Shown piece by piece: positions 62,687-64,000 of a stretch of DNA of 64,000 nucleotides. Source of the DNA: Micromonospora nigra (GTDB lineage Bacteria; Actinomycetota; Actinomycetes; Mycobacteriales; Micromonosporaceae). Made by a program: the position numbers and the translations under genes. The DNA lies in the NCBI RefSeq assembly GCF_900091585.1, contig NZ_FMHT01000003.1:3959501-4023500 (forward strand), read 5' to 3'. Each line of letters opens with the position of its first letter. Positions within the stretch are counted from its first letter, which is position 1. Under the pieces are notes generated by a model. It was not told where the DNA came from, did not search any database, and saw only the letters and a program-made list of their open reading frames with translations.

Positions 62687-64000
62687 ATGGAAGAGTTCGC
62701 CCCTCTTGCCGAGCGGATCGTCGAGGCGTTGCTGGCGTCCCGGCCGCGCCTGGCCGCCTCGGCGGGAGATCACCGGTGGGACGACCGGCTGCCGGACCTG
62801 TCCGTCGAGGCGGTGGCGGCGGACCGGGCGATGCTCGTCGACGCGTCCGACGCGCTCTCCGAGGTCGACCCCGATGCGCTGGACGTCGACGAGCGGGTGG
62901 ACCACGCCATGCTCAGCGCGCTCGTCGACCGGGAACTGTTCGAGGCGGACGAGATCCGGGCGTACGAGTGGGATCCGCTGGCGCACAACCCCGGCCCGCT
63001 GCTGCACGCGTTGGTGGCCCGGTCCTATGCGCCGCCCGACGAGCGCCTGGCCCGGCTCGCCGGTCGGCTGGCCGCCGTACCGGATGCTCTGGCGACCGCC
63101 CGGGCGACGCTGCGGGACATGCCGCGGGTGCACGCCGAGACGGCGGTGGGGCAGTTCACCGGCGCGGCGGCGCTGGTTCGCGACGAGGTACCGGCGCTGC
63201 TGGCCCAGGTGCCGGCGCTGTACGACCGGGTGGAGCCGGCGGCGACGGCGGCGATCGCCGCGTTGGAGGAGTTCGTGGCCTGGCTGGGTGCCGGCCTGGC
63301 GGCCGACGCGGGTCCCGGTCGTGACCCACGGCTGGGTCGGCGGCGCTGGGAGGCGCGGCTGTGGCACACCCTCGACACGGAGTTGGGGGCCGCCGAGATC
63401 CAGCGGCGGGCCTGGGCCAACCTGGACCGGGTCACCGGGGAGATCCGGGCGGCGGCCGTCGAACTGGTGGGCGGCCCGGCCGACGACGAGACGGTACGCC
63501 GCGCCCTGGGCCTGCTCGCCGCCGAGCATCCCGACGACCACACCATCGTGGAGTTGGCCTCGGTCACCCTGGACGAGGCGAGCGACTTCGTCCGCGCCCA
63601 CGACCTGGTGACGGTGGTCGAGGATCCGTGCGTGATCCAGGAGATGCCGCAGTTCGCCCGGGGCGTGGCGGTGGCGTACTGCGACGCGCCGGGCCCGCTG
63701 GAGACGGCTGACGTGCCGACGTTCTACTGCATTGCGCCGACCCCGGCGGACTGGCCGGCGCACCGGGTCGAGTCGTTCTACCGCGAGTACAACGACCACA
63801 TGATCCGCAACCTGACGGTGCACGAGGCGATGCCGGGGCACTTCCTCCAGCTCGCCCACGCCCGCCGGCACGCCGGCCCGACGCGGGCGCGGGCGGTGGC
63901 CCGTTCCGGCCCGTTCATCGAGGGCTGGGCGGTCTACACCGAGGAGCTGATGGCCGGGCTGGGCTTCGGCGGGCTGCCGGTGCGGTTGCAGCAGCTCAAG
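62687..64000 (+). CDS. DUF885 family protein, N-terminal part (cut by window end)
   Basis: 438 codons are visible and the frame is open at the right edge. Helical N terminus (FAPLAERIVEALLASRPRLAASAGDHRWDDRLPDLS), then FYCIAPTPADWPAHRVESFYREYNDHMIRNLTVHEAMPGHFLQ with the zinc-peptidase motif HEAMPGH (379-385) and FIEGWAVYTEELMAGLGF with the third ligand region. DUF885 proteins are predicted metallopeptidases. TAAGGT lies 6 nt before the ATG, so a leaderless mRNA is likely. Confidence 0.85.
   Translation, partial: MEEFAPLAERIVEALLASRPRLAASAGDHRWDDRLPDLSVEAVAADRAMLVDASDALSEVDPDALDVDERVDHAMLSALVDRELFEADEIRAYEWDPLAHNPGPLLHALVARSYAPPDERLARLAGRLAAVPDALATARATLRDMPRVHAETAVGQFTGAAALVRDEVPALLAQVPALYDRVEPAATAAIAALEEFVAWLGAGLAADAGPGRDPRLGRRRWEARLWHTLDTELGAAEIQRRAWANLDRVTGEIRAAAVELVGGPADDETVRRALGLLAAEHPDDHTIVELASVTLDEASDFVRAHDLVTVVEDPCVIQEMPQFARGVAVAYCDAPGPLETADVPTFYCIAPTPADWPAHRVESFYREYNDHMIRNLTVHEAMPGHFLQLAHARRHAGPTRARAVARSGPFIEGWAVYTEELMAGLGFGGLPVRLQQLK

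Overview
The window is chromosomal DNA of a high-GC actinomycete. Very high GC coding bias, many GTG starts, many leaderless-type starts, rare TTA codons, acyl-CoA carboxylase subunits AccA/AccB/AccE, a mycosin, GuaB1, GTP-dependent PEPCK and the gene order all fit Micromonosporaceae, most likely Micromonospora or a close relative. This placement is an inference from gene content. I see no rRNA or tRNA genes, CRISPR array, prophage or intact insertion sequence. Two genes are cut by the window ends: an lpdA-like flavoprotein at the left and a DUF885 protein at the right.

Left part (1-25.7 kb). A carboxylase neighbourhood runs mostly on the minus strand: accA, O-methyltransferase, maf, accE and accB, with birA divergent from accB. 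BirA would biotinylate the carrier domain of AccA, so carboxylase, epsilon subunit and biotin ligase sit together. Two blocks interrupt this order. One is a compact type VII-secretion-like cassette (WXG-like protein, proline-rich PPE-like protein, mycosin) between maf and accE; it has lower GC and TTA codons. The other lies between accE and accB: a membrane Ser/Thr kinase, a GH25 lysozyme, an M50-like protease, an acetyltransferase remnant and an ECF sigma/anti-sigma pair. Upstream of the carboxylase genes are a DedA protein, a short threonyl-tRNA synthetase paralogue behind what looks like a threonine attenuator, guaB1, and a divergent lysE/lysG exporter-regulator pair. Beyond birA come a PH-domain protein and two GtrA-family membrane proteins.

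Middle part (25.7-45.9 kb). Central carbon metabolism and housekeeping: pckG behind a good promoter and a CRP-like site, a geranylgeranyl-reductase-type flavoprotein followed by a cis-prenyltransferase, otsB, an XRE regulator with repeated GTGTCAC boxes and two small unknown genes, a PIN-PhoH ATPase, a transglycosylase-like protein with its own CRP-like site, a rhomboid protease, a ferredoxin-NADP reductase, glpX with a coupled DMT transporter and a divergent DUF4245 gene, an LppX-like lipoprotein, xseB/xseA, and divergent ispH.

Right part (45.9-64 kb). A large secreted subtilase, an rmuC gene broken by a one-base frameshift, a membrane protein ending in GGGDF repeats, ppc with a recognisable promoter and operator-like palindrome, a cyclase-family hydrolase, an AraC regulator, mfd, a SurA-like lipoprotein, mazG and the start of a DUF885 protein.

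The strongest leads are the threonine attenuator, the two CRP-like sites (pckG and the transglycosylase), the inserted type VII-like cassette, the rmuC frameshift, and the recurrent leaderless architecture (a -10 hexamer exactly 6-7 nt before the start codon at about 17 genes).
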